This document shows, piece after piece, positions 8,305-16,913 of a stretch of 49,017 bases of DNA; positions within the stretch are counted from its first letter, which is position 1, and every line of letters begins with the position of its first letter. The position numbers and the translations under genes were made by a program. The DNA is taken from NCBI RefSeq assembly GCF_900116345.1, contig NZ_FPAH01000019.1, forward strand, positions 1 to 49,017, read 5' to 3'. The notes beneath the pieces were generated by a model that was not told the origin of the DNA, ran no database searches, and saw nothing but the letters and a program-made list of their open reading frames with translations. The stretch comes from Succinivibrio dextrinosolvens (GTDB taxonomy: Bacteria > Pseudomonadota > Gammaproteobacteria > Enterobacterales > Succinivibrionaceae).

Positions 8305-8766
8305 ATGTCATTAGAATGTATCTTATCCGAAAACTCAAAGAAACCAGAGAATCAGGTTAATGCAGAGAACGTATCCTTTGCAGATATCGGTGAATTTACC
8401 GGTATTAAGGACTATGTCATGGAGTGTCCTGATGCCAAACTGACCATGAATGCAAAGCTTTTCTTAAAGGATCTTCTGAAATTTACAGGAATGGAAATGT
8501 CCTTTGGTTACATGGAACCAAACTCAGTTGGACCATTTTCTCACAAACACAAGCTCAATGAAGAAGTATATCTGGTACTTTCTGGAAACGGCACCATGAC
8601 CGTAGATGGCAGGGATTATTCACTGAAGGAAGGATCTGTAATGAGAATTGATCCACAAGGTGTGCGCAAGTTGTCATCAGGAGATAAAGGCCTCTGCTAC
8701 ATCTGTATTCAGACCAAGCGCAACTCACTTGAAGGTTATACCATGACTGACGGTGAGATTCTGTAA
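8305..8766 (+). CDS. Cupin domain protein
   Basis: Single-cupin protein of 153 residues. The metal-binding motif 1 is seen in SHKHKLNEEVYLVLSGNG (two His, one Glu), and motif 2 in LKEGSVMRIDPQGVRKLSS, where the usual His is replaced, so metal binding may be incomplete. The C-terminus continues the beta barrel. AAAGGA lies before the start. It closes the MarR-regulated operon. Cupins beside MarR genes are often dioxygenase- or sensor-like proteins acting on small phenolics, but the substrate cannot be named. Confidence 0.85.
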   Translation: MSLECILSENSKKPENQVNAENVSFADIGEFTGIKDYVMECPDAKLTMNAKLFLKDLLKFTGMEMSFGYMEPNSVGPFSHKHKLNEEVYLVLSGNGTMTVDGRDYSLKEGSVMRIDPQGVRKLSSGDKGLCYICIQTKRNSLEGYTMTDGEIL

Positions 8767-8794
8767 TATTCTCATTTCCCTAAGTTTTGCTAGA

Positions 8795-8820
8795 GACAGG
8801 CTTTAAGCCTGTCATTTTTT
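8795..8820 (+). terminator. Terminator of the MBL-MarR-cupin operon
   Basis: GACAGGC (8795-8801) pairs with GCCTGTC (8807-8813) around TTTAA, then ATTTTTT. Confidence 0.92.
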
Positions 8821-9231
8821 ATGAATATTAAACAATACAAACCCGACAATACATAATATTCAACTGAAAATAATCTATAACAAAAATTCATATAACCGAT
8901 AACAAAATTCACCATACTTATCTTTCAGATGCCGGTTAAATCACACTTTGTTGAGATTCAGATATAAAAAAATACATATTACCCTATCTTAATAGATTGC
9001 AGTTTTAAGCTAAAAAGGCAATAAATATTGCACTTTTTATTTAAAGTGCAAATGTAAATATTTTTAAATTTTTCTTTATTATTCAATAATATTTTTTTAA
9101 TTTTTGCCCCAAAATCTAATTGTCAAACATATTTTTAGGTGCTAGTATTAGGCGCTTTTTTGATTTTCCATATCAGAAAAGACTTAGAAAATAATTAGAA
9201 CAAAAATATTTGAACTTCAAGGATTTTGGAC
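8821..9231. other. AT-rich intergenic region with two overlapping hairpins
   Basis: About 410 bases without a gene. GCAATA-AA-TATTGC (9018-9031) and TTGCACTTT-N6-AAAGTGCAA (9028-9051) are two perfect inverted repeats that share TTGC at 9028-9031, so only one can fold at a time. The rest is strongly AT-rich. The lipoprotein promoter must lie here. Whether the hairpins are an operator or a leader switch is not known. Confidence 0.45.
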
Positions 9232-9882
9232 ATGCTAAAACTCTTTATTCCTATAGGAGTAGCTCTTGCACTCATTTCCGGCTGCAAGAACACCTCCAAC
9301 CAGGATAACAATCTCGATGCAGGACGTGTTGCAGCCTCCATCGAGAAAAACAAAACCACTCTCAGTGATGCCATGCTGTTACTAGGAGAGCCTGCCTTTA
9401 TCTCAGTTACCGAAGATGGTAGAAAGATTGCCGGCTTTAACCTTGTAAACAAAGCCTTTACTGAGGATTTCAGCAACAACGTCATAAAAGGAACCATGTC
9501 CTTCGGTCAGAAATCTACCCTGATCCCTAAGATGACCAAGAATATATTTCTTGAGCTAGACGATAACAATGTTGTCAGAAACTATAAGTTCTCAGGCGCA
9601 GCCTGGGTTGAAAAGAAATATTTCTTTATAAAGAATGAAGCCAGAATTACCCTTGATCTGGATGAGATACTCAATAAGAACGTGTTCACTGCTGAATATA
9701 TCTACAATAAACATCAGAGGCTTCTAGCCAGAAACAAGTACGATAAAGAGCTGAGAGAAAACAGCAGCACCTTTGAAAACTGCGAATACCGATGCCAGCT
9801 ATATAAGAATGCAAATGACCTTTATGGAACACTATACAAATTACAGACTGACTCCAGAGTGGAGCCGCCCGGACAGAAATAA
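9232..9882 (+). CDS. Hypothetical lipoprotein
   Basis: Protein of 216 residues starting at ATG 9232, with AAGG 9 bases upstream. A lipoprotein signal peptide ends in the lipobox LISGC (Cys17), followed by a Asn/Ser/Asp-rich linker. The next block (KTTLSDAMLLLGEPAFISVTEDG) resembles the start of SmpA/BamE-like domains, where a helix leads into an LG-x-P turn, but the rest is longer than BamE and I do not recognise the family. Three Cys near the C-terminus (NCEYRCQL and the lipid Cys) could form one disulfide. The gene stands alone between hairpins. Probably anchored in the outer membrane, as Lys follows the lipid-bearing Cys and not Asp. Confidence 0.75.
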   Translation: MLKLFIPIGVALALISGCKNTSNQDNNLDAGRVAASIEKNKTTLSDAMLLLGEPAFISVTEDGRKIAGFNLVNKAFTEDFSNNVIKGTMSFGQKSTLIPKMTKNIFLELDDNNVVRNYKFSGAAWVEKKYFFIKNEARITLDLDEILNKNVFTAEYIYNKHQRLLARNKYDKELRENSSTFENCEYRCQLYKNANDLYGTLYKLQTDSRVEPPGQK

Positions 9883-9901
9883 CAGAGATTCAGAATACCA
9901 C

Positions 9902-9942
9902 AAGGCACAGAAACATTAGTATTTAATGCTCTGTGCCTTTTT
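9902..9942 (+). terminator. Terminator after the lipoprotein gene
   Basis: AAGGCACAGA (9902-9911) pairs with TCTGTGCCTT (9930-9939), followed by TTT. Confidence 0.85.
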
Positions 9943-9967
9943 ACATTAATGGATTTGCAACCTGAGA

Positions 9968-10966
9968 TTACTGATGCTCTGTTGAGCCTCTTATCACCAG
10001 CTCTGTAGAGAGCAGCACTTCGTTAACCTTTAAAGTCTTTCCCTTAATCTTCTCATTGAGCATTTCACAGGCGGTAAAGCCCAGCTTGTGCTTAGGCTGA
10101 TGTACCGAAGTCAAGGAAGGTCTTACAACCTGACACAAAGAGATGTTGTCAAAACCGATTACCATCAGATCATCCGGAACCTTAAGCTCACTGTAGACAG
10201 CACGGTTCACCACAGCTGCAGCCAGAACATCCGAGGAAGCAAATACGGCATCAGGTTTGTTGTCATCTGCAAGCACCCTGCTGATAAGAGTATCTGCCAT
10301 CTGATATTCAATATGAGGAACATGCATAATCCACTCTTCAGGAATGGTGATTTCCTCTTCAGCTAAGGCATCCAGAAAACCTCTAAGACGCTCACGGGAA
10401 TACTTATAGCGTTTTGGTCCGTTTAAAAAGGCAATTTTCTTTCTGCCCGAGGCAATCAGATATTTAACCGCATTCTTTGCTGCCATATAGTCATCAATAC
10501 TTACATATGGAAGTGTGGTGCGGTCATTGAACTCGCAGCACTGAACCACCGGTACCACAGCGTTAATCATGTACAGAATCTCAGATGAGATCTGACTTAG
10601 GGTGATAATTCCCTTAACCTTGGCCACACGCAGCATTCTGATAAAGTCGTCGATATTGTTCTCATCCAGCTTGGTGTAGTTTAAAAGAGTGTAATAGCCG
10701 TTACATTCAGCGGAACTGATTATGCCGGCAATAACCTCCTCGTAGAAAGGATTGGTTCCATGAGGAAAGTTGATAAGAATGATGTCCTTGAACTCATTAT
10801 GAAAGATTTCATTCAGATCATAGCCCATAGCCTGCATGGTGGCTTTGATCTTCTCTAAGGATTCCTCGCTTAGAAGCTCAGGATGATTGATGGCGCGGGA
10901 AACACTTGCAGGTGAAACTCCTGCCTGCTTTGCAATCTCATGTGTCTTATAGCGTGTGTTTCTCAT
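9968..10966 (-). CDS. LacI family transcriptional regulator
   Basis: Repressor of 332 residues. The N-terminal LacI helix-turn-helix is complete (YKTHEIAKQAGVSPASVSRAINHPELLSEES), followed by a hinge helix and a periplasmic-binding-protein-like sugar domain (NPFYEEVIAGI, YVSIDDYMAAKNAVKYLI, GRKKIAFLNGP). The C-terminal part has DAVFASSDVLAAAV and DLMVIGFDNI. It is divergent from the rare-sugar operon starting at 11246 and very likely controls it through the palindromes at 11010-11204. The inducer is presumably that sugar or its oxidised form. Confidence 0.95.
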   Translation of the reverse strand: MRNTRYKTHEIAKQAGVSPASVSRAINHPELLSEESLEKIKATMQAMGYDLNEIFHNEFKDIILINFPHGTNPFYEEVIAGIISSAECNGYYTLLNYTKLDENNIDDFIRMLRVAKVKGIITLSQISSEILYMINAVVPVVQCCEFNDRTTLPYVSIDDYMAAKNAVKYLIASGRKKIAFLNGPKRYKYSRERLRGFLDALAEEEITIPEEWIMHVPHIEYQMADTLISRVLADDNKPDAVFASSDVLAAAVVNRAVYSELKVPDDLMVIGFDNISLCQVVRPSLTSVHQPKHKLGFTACEMLNEKIKGKTLKVNEVLLSTELVIRGSTEHQ

Positions 10967-11009
10967 ATATATCCCCAGTTTGTATTTTTGGTTTATGTAA
11001 TTCTTGTAT

Positions 11010-11204
11010 TGAAATGATTTCAGAAATAATGGCAGATATTATAAAGCAAAATCATATTTCAAAATCCATGAAACATTTCAGAATAATCCATTTTAAGTTC
11101 AAATAATCTTTAAACTGTGATTTGACGCCAATTATAAAACTAATTCATTTGTAAAAACGATTTCTAAAAATTATATTTACTGAAAATTTTATGAAATTAT
11201 TTCA
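11010..11204. promoter_or_regulatory. Three palindromic operator copies between LacI gene and sugar operon
   Basis: The 13-base palindrome TGAAATNATTTCA occurs at 11010-11022 (N=G) and 11192-11204 (N=T), and a 12-base variant TGAAACATTTCA at 11069-11080. Further TTTCA half sites follow at 11201-11213. The copy at 11192 lies about 40 bases ahead of the operon start, so it can block transcription; the one at 11010 lies near the regulator's own start. The motif lacks the central CG usual for LacI-family operators, which is unusual. Confidence 0.7.
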
Positions 11205-11245
11205 AAATATTTCAGAAAACTTATCAGACAAACAAAGGTGATTTT

Positions 11246-12283
11246 ATGTTGAATGTAGGAATAATCGGTTGCGGCAAGATCGCACAGATTCGCCATATTC
11301 CAGAATATCTTAACAATAATAATGTAAAAATTACCTCTTTCTTCGATTTGAACAAAGAAAGAGCACAGGCTCTTGCAGAGAAATATCATGGAAAGGCCTA
11401 TGATTCTCTGGATGAAATGCTTAAAGATCCAAAGCTTGATGCTGTCAGCATCTGCAGTGCCAATACCGTACACGCTGAGCATGCTCTGAAGGCTTTAGAG
11501 AATCATAAGCATGTGCTTTTAGAAAAGCCAATGGCCACAAGTCTTGAGGACTGTATAAAGATAGTTGAGCTTGCCAGGAAGAACAACCTCAAGCTCATGA
11601 TTGATCAGAACCAGCGTCTGGCCAAGGCTCATGCAAAGGCAAAAGAGCTTATTGAAAAAGGTGAAATCGGAAAGATTATCTCCTTTAGAACCACCTTCGG
11701 TCACGGCGGTCCTGAGACCTGGAGTATTGATCCGGGCATTACCAGCTGGTTCTTTGACAAGAATCGTTCTGCAATGGGCGCTTTAGGTGATCTCGGTGTT
11801 CACAAGACCGACCTGATTTCCTATCTGGTGGGCTCAAGAATTAAGGCTGTCACCGCAAAGATTGCAACCATCGATAAGAAGGATGCCAAGGGCAATCCTG
11901 TAAGCGTGGATGACAATGCATTCTGTATCTATGAAATGGAGAACGGAGTAATCGGCACCATGACCGCGTCCTGGACCTTCTACGGCAGAGAGGACAACTC
12001 CACAATTATCTACGGACAGAAGGGAATACTGAGAATCTATGATTCAAAGGACTGTTCAATTGAACTTGTAGGCGCTGACGGCAGCACCGTCAAATACGAT
12101 CTGGACAAGATTCAGACCAATGACAATCAGACCTCCACCGGCATTATCGATGCTTTTGTGGACTGCATTGAAAACAGTCACAAGCCTTTAATTGACGGTG
12201 AATCCGTGCTTGGAGCCATGAAGGCGGTATTTGCCGCAATAGAGTCCTCAGAGAGCGGCAGAAGAATCGAGATTAAGGATTAG
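11246..12283 (+). CDS. Gfo/Idh/MocA family sugar dehydrogenase
   Basis: NAD(P)-dependent oxidoreductase of 345 residues. The N-terminal Rossmann motif is VGIIGCGKIAQIRHIP, with a Ser/Thr-rich strand and the family signature LLEKPMATSLEDC (catalytic-type Lys). The C-terminal domain holds LGDLGVHKTDLISYLVG, with the Asp/His pair that completes the active site in inositol and glucose-fructose dehydrogenases. A strong AAGGTGA precedes the start. It is the first gene of a five-gene operon with a TIM-barrel isomerase and an ABC importer, so it likely oxidises the imported sugar or cyclitol. The exact substrate is unknown. Confidence 0.93.
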   Translation: MLNVGIIGCGKIAQIRHIPEYLNNNNVKITSFFDLNKERAQALAEKYHGKAYDSLDEMLKDPKLDAVSICSANTVHAEHALKALENHKHVLLEKPMATSLEDCIKIVELARKNNLKLMIDQNQRLAKAHAKAKELIEKGEIGKIISFRTTFGHGGPETWSIDPGITSWFFDKNRSAMGALGDLGVHKTDLISYLVGSRIKAVTAKIATIDKKDAKGNPVSVDDNAFCIYEMENGVIGTMTASWTFYGREDNSTIIYGQKGILRIYDSKDCSIELVGADGSTVKYDLDKIQTNDNQTSTGIIDAFVDCIENSHKPLIDGESVLGAMKAVFAAIESSESGRRIEIKD

Positions 12284-12291
12284 GAGCAGAT

Positions 12292-13212
12292 ATGAAACTG
12301 GGATTTGTCAGTGCTATTTTAGATGGCTATTCATACGAAGAGATGATGGCCACAGCCAAGAAAATCGGTTATCAGTGTGTTGAGGTAGCCTGCTGGCCTG
12401 AGGCTAAGGCAGAAAGACGTTATGCAGGTGTATCCCACATCAACTGTGAGAAGGTATTACAGGATGAAAGCTATGCAAAGCATGTGCTTACTGTAGCAAA
12501 AGACAACGGGGTTGAAATCTCATCTCTGGCCTTCTATCCAAATACACTTGATCCTGACTTAAAGAAACGTCACGACAATGTAGAGCATTTAAAGAATGTC
12601 ATCAGAGCAAGTCACGCTCTAGGCATCAACATGGTAACCACCTTCATCGGACGTGACCAGACCAAGAACTTTGAGGATAACCTTCTGATTGTTAAGGAAG
12701 TCTGGCCTGAGATTATGGATCTTGCAAAGGAGCAGGGAGTAAAGGTCGCAATTGAAAACTGCCCTATGCTTTTTGGTCCGGATCAGTGGCCGGGCGGTCA
12801 GAATCTGATGACCACCCCTCACAACTGGAAGAAGATTTTTGAAATCCTTGACTATGACAATCTGGGAATCAACTACGATCCTTCCCATTTTGTATGGCAG
12901 ATGATTGACTATGTTGAGCCTGTCTATGAGTTTAAGGACAGAATCTTCCACGTTCACTTCAAAGACCTCAAGGTTATAAAGAGCAAGCTCAACCAGGTCG
13001 GCATTCTTGCCTATCCTCTGGATTTCATGGCACCTAAGCTGCCAGGTCTTGGCGATGTCAACTTCTCAAGATTTGTAAGCGCTCTTACCGATATCGGCTA
13101 CAACGGCTACGCCTGTGTAGAGGTCGAGGATCGCGCCTTTGAGGATTCAAAGGAAAGAATTCTGGACAGCCTCAAACTGTCTTACCACTATATGAGAAAT
13201 TTCGTTATCTAA
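12292..13212 (+). CDS. Sugar phosphate isomerase/epimerase (TIM barrel, AP endonuclease 2 fold)
   Basis: Protein of 306 residues of the xylose-isomerase-like TIM-barrel superfamily. Metal ligands typical of the group are visible: Glu in VAIENCPM, Asp/His in NYDPSHFVWQ, His in IFHVHFKDLK and a C-terminal Glu in ACVEVED. Such enzymes isomerise or epimerise keto sugars or act on inosose-type compounds. It follows the dehydrogenase after 8 bases with GGAG as Shine-Dalgarno, and is likely the next catabolic step. A 3-keto sugar or inosose substrate is possible. Confidence 0.9.
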   Translation: MKLGFVSAILDGYSYEEMMATAKKIGYQCVEVACWPEAKAERRYAGVSHINCEKVLQDESYAKHVLTVAKDNGVEISSLAFYPNTLDPDLKKRHDNVEHLKNVIRASHALGINMVTTFIGRDQTKNFEDNLLIVKEVWPEIMDLAKEQGVKVAIENCPMLFGPDQWPGGQNLMTTPHNWKKIFEILDYDNLGINYDPSHFVWQMIDYVEPVYEFKDRIFHVHFKDLKVIKSKLNQVGILAYPLDFMAPKLPGLGDVNFSRFVSALTDIGYNGYACVEVEDRAFEDSKERILDSLKLSYHYMRNFVI

Positions 13213-13239
13213 AAAATCAGACAAACTAAGGAGCTACAT

Positions 13240-14301
13240 ATGAATAACTTCAAGAAAAGCGTTATTGCAGCAGTTGTTGCCGGCGGTTTATCCGCTATGT
13301 TCAGTGCACCTGCTTTTGCTGCAGACAAGAACATCATTGTTTTAACCTCACCAGAAGATCACGGCTGGACAGGTTCAGTTGCAACCTTCGCTAAGGAGAA
13401 GGCAAAGGAAATCACAGCTCAGGGCAAGTATGACGTTAATGTTATCACCTGTGACAACGCCGGCTATCAGATCAATCAGATCGAGGATATCATCGCTCAG
13501 GGCGACAAGAAGCTTGCAGGTATCGTAATTCAGCCTATCGATGATACCGTAATGTCAGGCATCCAGCAGATTGTAAACGCTGAGATCCCATATGTTGCCT
13601 TCGACCGTATCATTGACGGCGTTGCCAATACCGCTGTTTCAAACGTTAAGGGTGACAACGAGGGTATCGGTGCCGGTGCAGCTTCATACTTTGTTGACAA
13701 CGGTCTGAAACCAGGTGACAAGATTTACGTTTACGAGGGTGATACCTCATCTGTTACCACACTTCGCAACAGAGGCTTTGTTGAGTACCTATCCGGCAAG
13801 AAAGAGTTCAACGGCAAGAAGATTGCTGACAATAAGAAGTGGACAGAGGAACAGCTAAAGAACATAACCTACTCAGGTGCTATGAACTGGAGCCGTTCAT
13901 CCACCAAGACCTCCTTTGAGTCTCTAATGGGTGAAGTTTCAAATGCTGACATCAAGTGGTTCTACGCTGAGGATGACGAGCTGGCTATGGGTATCTTAGA
14001 GGCTCTGCGTGGCGGCGGTATCGATGAGAGCACCAAGGACAAGTTCTACTCTCACAAGCCTTTCATTACCGGCTGCGGAGGTCTTGAGGAAATCTACAGC
14101 GTAATCCGCGGTGAAGATTACAAGGATATCGCTTCAAAGCTAGGCGGCATCATGTCAGTTACCTACAGCCCATCAATGATCCAGACTGCTGAGCAGGATA
14201 TGGTTGATTATCTTGACGGCAAGAAGGTTACTCAGGATCACGTGATCGAGTGCCACAACGTAACCGCTGAAAACGTTAAAGACTTCAAGTCCTTCAATTA
14301 A
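13240..14301 (+). CDS. Sugar ABC transporter periplasmic substrate-binding protein
   Basis: Precursor of 353 residues with a Sec signal peptide ending SAPAFA (about 1-27). The mature part is a type-1 periplasmic binding protein of the ribose/galactose class: NIIVLTSPEDHGWTGSVATFAKEKAKEI, QIEDIIAQG, IVIQPIDD, YVAFDRIIDG and a distal EDDELAMGILEALRG. Aromatic residues in the cleft (Trp in HGWTG and MNWSRSS) suit sugar stacking. Codon use is biased to frequent codons, suggesting high expression. Third gene of the operon, directly before its ATPase. Confidence 0.94.
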   Translation: MNNFKKSVIAAVVAGGLSAMFSAPAFAADKNIIVLTSPEDHGWTGSVATFAKEKAKEITAQGKYDVNVITCDNAGYQINQIEDIIAQGDKKLAGIVIQPIDDTVMSGIQQIVNAEIPYVAFDRIIDGVANTAVSNVKGDNEGIGAGAASYFVDNGLKPGDKIYVYEGDTSSVTTLRNRGFVEYLSGKKEFNGKKIADNKKWTEEQLKNITYSGAMNWSRSSTKTSFESLMGEVSNADIKWFYAEDDELAMGILEALRGGGIDESTKDKFYSHKPFITGCGGLEEIYSVIRGEDYKDIASKLGGIMSVTYSPSMIQTAEQDMVDYLDGKKVTQDHVIECHNVTAENVKDFKSFN

Positions 14302-14319
14302 GATCAGGAGATACTGATT

Positions 14320-15831
14320 ATGCCTCTGCTGCAGATGCACAGGATCTGTAAATCCTTCAACGGAGTCCCTGTGCTAAAAGATGTAGAGCTCGAAGTTGAG
14401 GAGGGCGTAGTTCACGCCCTTCTCGGTGAAAACGGAGCAGGTAAATCTACATTGATGAATATTCTTACCGGTACCATACCAAAGGACAGCGGTGAGATTT
14501 ATTTTGAAGGTCAGAAACTTGAAAAGCTCTCCGTAAGCAGAACTGAAGAGCTGGGCATAGCCTTCGTGCATCAGGAGCTTAATCTTTTCAACGATCTGAA
14601 GGTATTTGAAAACATTTTTATCTGTAAGGAACTCTCCGGTTTTCTTGGTCATCTGAAAAAGAAGGAGATGATTAAAAGATGCGAAGAGCTCTTTGCAGAA
14701 CTTGGCGTATCAATTGATCCAAAGGCTCTGGTCGCTGATCTGAAAACCAGTGACAAGCAGCTTCTGGAAATCAGCAAAGCTTTGTTTTTCAAAGCAAAAC
14801 TTCTAATTCTCGATGAGCCTACAACCGCGCTCAACAACGAAGAGGTAGAACATCTGTTCTCCATCGTCGAAGGACTGAAGAAACAGGGCATCTCCTTTAT
14901 TTTCATTTCCCACAAGATGCCTGAAATCTTTAAGTACTGTGATACATACACAGTATTCAGAAACGGACAGTATATCGCTGAAGGAAAAATCAGCGAGACC
15001 ACTCCGGACGAGATTACCAAACTTATGGTCGGAAAAAGCGGAACTTCTTCTGACATCTATGAAAAACGTGAAACCGGTGAAACAGTCCTTGAAATTAAGA
15101 ATCTTACAGGTCCAGGGTTCCATGATGTAAATCTTGAGGTAAAGAAAGGACAGATTGTCGGTATGACCGGACTTGAAGGCTCCGGCAGCAGTGAGCTGAT
15201 GCAGTGCCTGTTCGGTACTACTCTGCGCTCTGGCGGAAGCGTAAAAGTCTTAGGCCACGAACTGCCTCCTGCCTCCGTACATGCGGCCATGAAGCACGGC
15301 ATTGCCCTGCTCCCAGCAAACCGAAAGGAGAACTCTGTAATTCCGGATATGAATATCCTTGAGAATATGTATCTGGCAGAGCATACCTTAAGTGCAGGCA
15401 AATTCCATATCAACAATATGGAAGAGATGAAGAAATACAAGAAATATCGTGATCTGATGAATCTTAAGGCCGAATCAGCAACTCTGCCTATAACCTCCTT
15501 ATCAGGCGGTAATCAGCAGAAGGTTTTCATTGCAAGATGGCTGAACACTGATGCGCAGATCCTGCTTTTTGACAATCCTACTCAGGGTATCGACGTGGGT
15601 GCCAAGGCTGAAATCTATAAACTGATTTTAGAGCTGGCAAAAAAAGGCAAGACCATCCTGGTTAATACCCTTGAGATTCCGGAACTGCAGAAGGTGGCGG
15701 ACTACTGCGCCGTATTCTGCGACGGAAAAATCGTGAAGGTACTTCCTCATGAGCAGATTGAGGAACACACCATCATGATGTATTCAACAAATTCAATACA
15801 AGAACAGACAGAGGTAGAAAATGAAGAATAA
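14320..15831 (+). CDS. Sugar ABC transporter ATP-binding protein (two ATPase domains)
   Basis: 503-residue RbsA/MglA-type ATPase with two nucleotide-binding halves. The first half has Walker A GENGAGKST and Walker B LLILDEPTTAL, with a divergent signature (ADLKTSDKQLLEISKAL). The second half has the usual altered Walker A (GLEGSGSSEL), signature LSGGNQQKVFIARWL and Walker B LLFDNPTQGIDVGAK. This asymmetry is normal for the carbohydrate-2 class. It energises import through the permease at 15821, whose start overlaps its end by 11 bases. Confidence 0.95.
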   Translation: MPLLQMHRICKSFNGVPVLKDVELEVEEGVVHALLGENGAGKSTLMNILTGTIPKDSGEIYFEGQKLEKLSVSRTEELGIAFVHQELNLFNDLKVFENIFICKELSGFLGHLKKKEMIKRCEELFAELGVSIDPKALVADLKTSDKQLLEISKALFFKAKLLILDEPTTALNNEEVEHLFSIVEGLKKQGISFIFISHKMPEIFKYCDTYTVFRNGQYIAEGKISETTPDEITKLMVGKSGTSSDIYEKRETGETVLEIKNLTGPGFHDVNLEVKKGQIVGMTGLEGSGSSELMQCLFGTTLRSGGSVKVLGHELPPASVHAAMKHGIALLPANRKENSVIPDMNILENMYLAEHTLSAGKFHINNMEEMKKYKKYRDLMNLKAESATLPITSLSGGNQQKVFIARWLNTDAQILLFDNPTQGIDVGAKAEIYKLILELAKKGKTILVNTLEIPELQKVADYCAVFCDGKIVKVLPHEQIEEHTIMMYSTNSIQEQTEVENEE

Positions 15832-16846
15832 TTCGCTGCTTGCCAGTGCCTGGCGCGAATACAGCTATGTATTTGTTTTTATAGTAATATTTCTGGTTTA
15901 CGCCTCAAGCAGTAGTGGACTTACTCTGAATGCCACCATGAATATTCTGCGTCACTCAGCTGTTATCGGTGTAATTGCCATCGGTATGGGTATGGTCTGT
16001 ATAACCGCAGAAATCGACCTATCTGTGGGCTCCATGCTGGCCATGGTAAGCGGACTTAGTGTTATAGTCTTCAATGCCACAGACAGTATTACCTTAACCC
16101 TGCTGTTCTCAGTTCTGTTTGGCTGCTTCTGCGGACTTATCAACGGTGTACTGGTGGGTATTGTAAAAATGCCTTCCTTTATCGTAACCCTGGCTACCAT
16201 GCTGATTTTCCGCTCTTTTGCACAGTATATCTGCCAGCATATAGACAAGGCTTTAGCAGGTGGCGGCAGCTCAGTTTACAGAATGATCACCAAGCATGAC
16301 ATGTTCCAGAGCATGTTCACCTTCGGTAACTCCAAGTTCATCACCCTGCCAATAGTCGGAATCGTACTGATTGTATTTACCCTGGCTTTCGTATACCTCC
16401 TTGAGTCAACCAAGTACGGCAAGAAAGTATATGCAGTGGGAAGCTCCTACAAGGGTGCCTTTATGGCCGGTATCAATGTACGTCTGATTAAGACCTCAGT
16501 ATTCGTGATTACCGGTGGTCTGGTGGGTGTAGCATCCTTCCTGTGGATTGCCATGAACGCATCCTCTGATCCTGCAACCACAGGTTCAGGCTATGAGATG
16601 TACGCAATTGCTGCAGTAGTACTTGGCGGTATCAGTATGGCCGGCGGTAAAGGCAGATGTCTGGGTATTCTTTTCGGAGCCCTGTCATATACCGTAATCG
16701 ACAAGATTATTATCGCCCTGAAGATGGACTCACTGATCAACGATGCTGTTAAGGGAATCATCCTGATTATTGTTATCCTGATTCAGGTTGCAGGCCCACA
16801 GCTTAAGGAAAGATTTTCCATTATGAAGGCGAAAGCTTCCAGTTAA
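15821..16846 (+). CDS. Sugar ABC transporter permease (RbsC type)
   Basis: Inner-membrane permease of 341 residues with about 9-10 hydrophobic segments. Family marks are MNILRHSAVIGVIAIGMGMVCITAEIDLSVGS, the LINGVLVGIVKMPSFIVTLATM stretch and AIAAVVLGGISMAGGKG (the EAA-like loop contacting the ATPase). AGAGG lies before the start inside the end of the ATPase gene. It ends the operon; a strong terminator follows at 16877. Confidence 0.95.
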   Translation: MKNNSLLASAWREYSYVFVFIVIFLVYASSSSGLTLNATMNILRHSAVIGVIAIGMGMVCITAEIDLSVGSMLAMVSGLSVIVFNATDSITLTLLFSVLFGCFCGLINGVLVGIVKMPSFIVTLATMLIFRSFAQYICQHIDKALAGGGSSVYRMITKHDMFQSMFTFGNSKFITLPIVGIVLIVFTLAFVYLLESTKYGKKVYAVGSSYKGAFMAGINVRLIKTSVFVITGGLVGVASFLWIAMNASSDPATTGSGYEMYAIAAVVLGGISMAGGKGRCLGILFGALSYTVIDKIIIALKMDSLINDAVKGIILIIVILIQVAGPQLKERFSIMKAKASS

Positions 16847-16876
16847 CCTTACATTGTTGTAATTTCATATGTTTTG

Positions 16877-16904
16877 CCACTATCCATTGATAGTGGTTTT
16901 TTTT
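16877..16904 (+). terminator. Terminator of the rare-sugar operon
   Basis: CCACTATC (16877-16884) pairs with GATAGTGG (16889-16896), loop CATT, then eight T. Confidence 0.95.
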
Positions 16905-16913
16905 GTAAATTTG

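Noticed and set aside
10088-10366. Plus-strand frame opposite the LacI-type gene
   Set aside because: Shadow of the regulator gene, no ribosome site, no recognisable protein.
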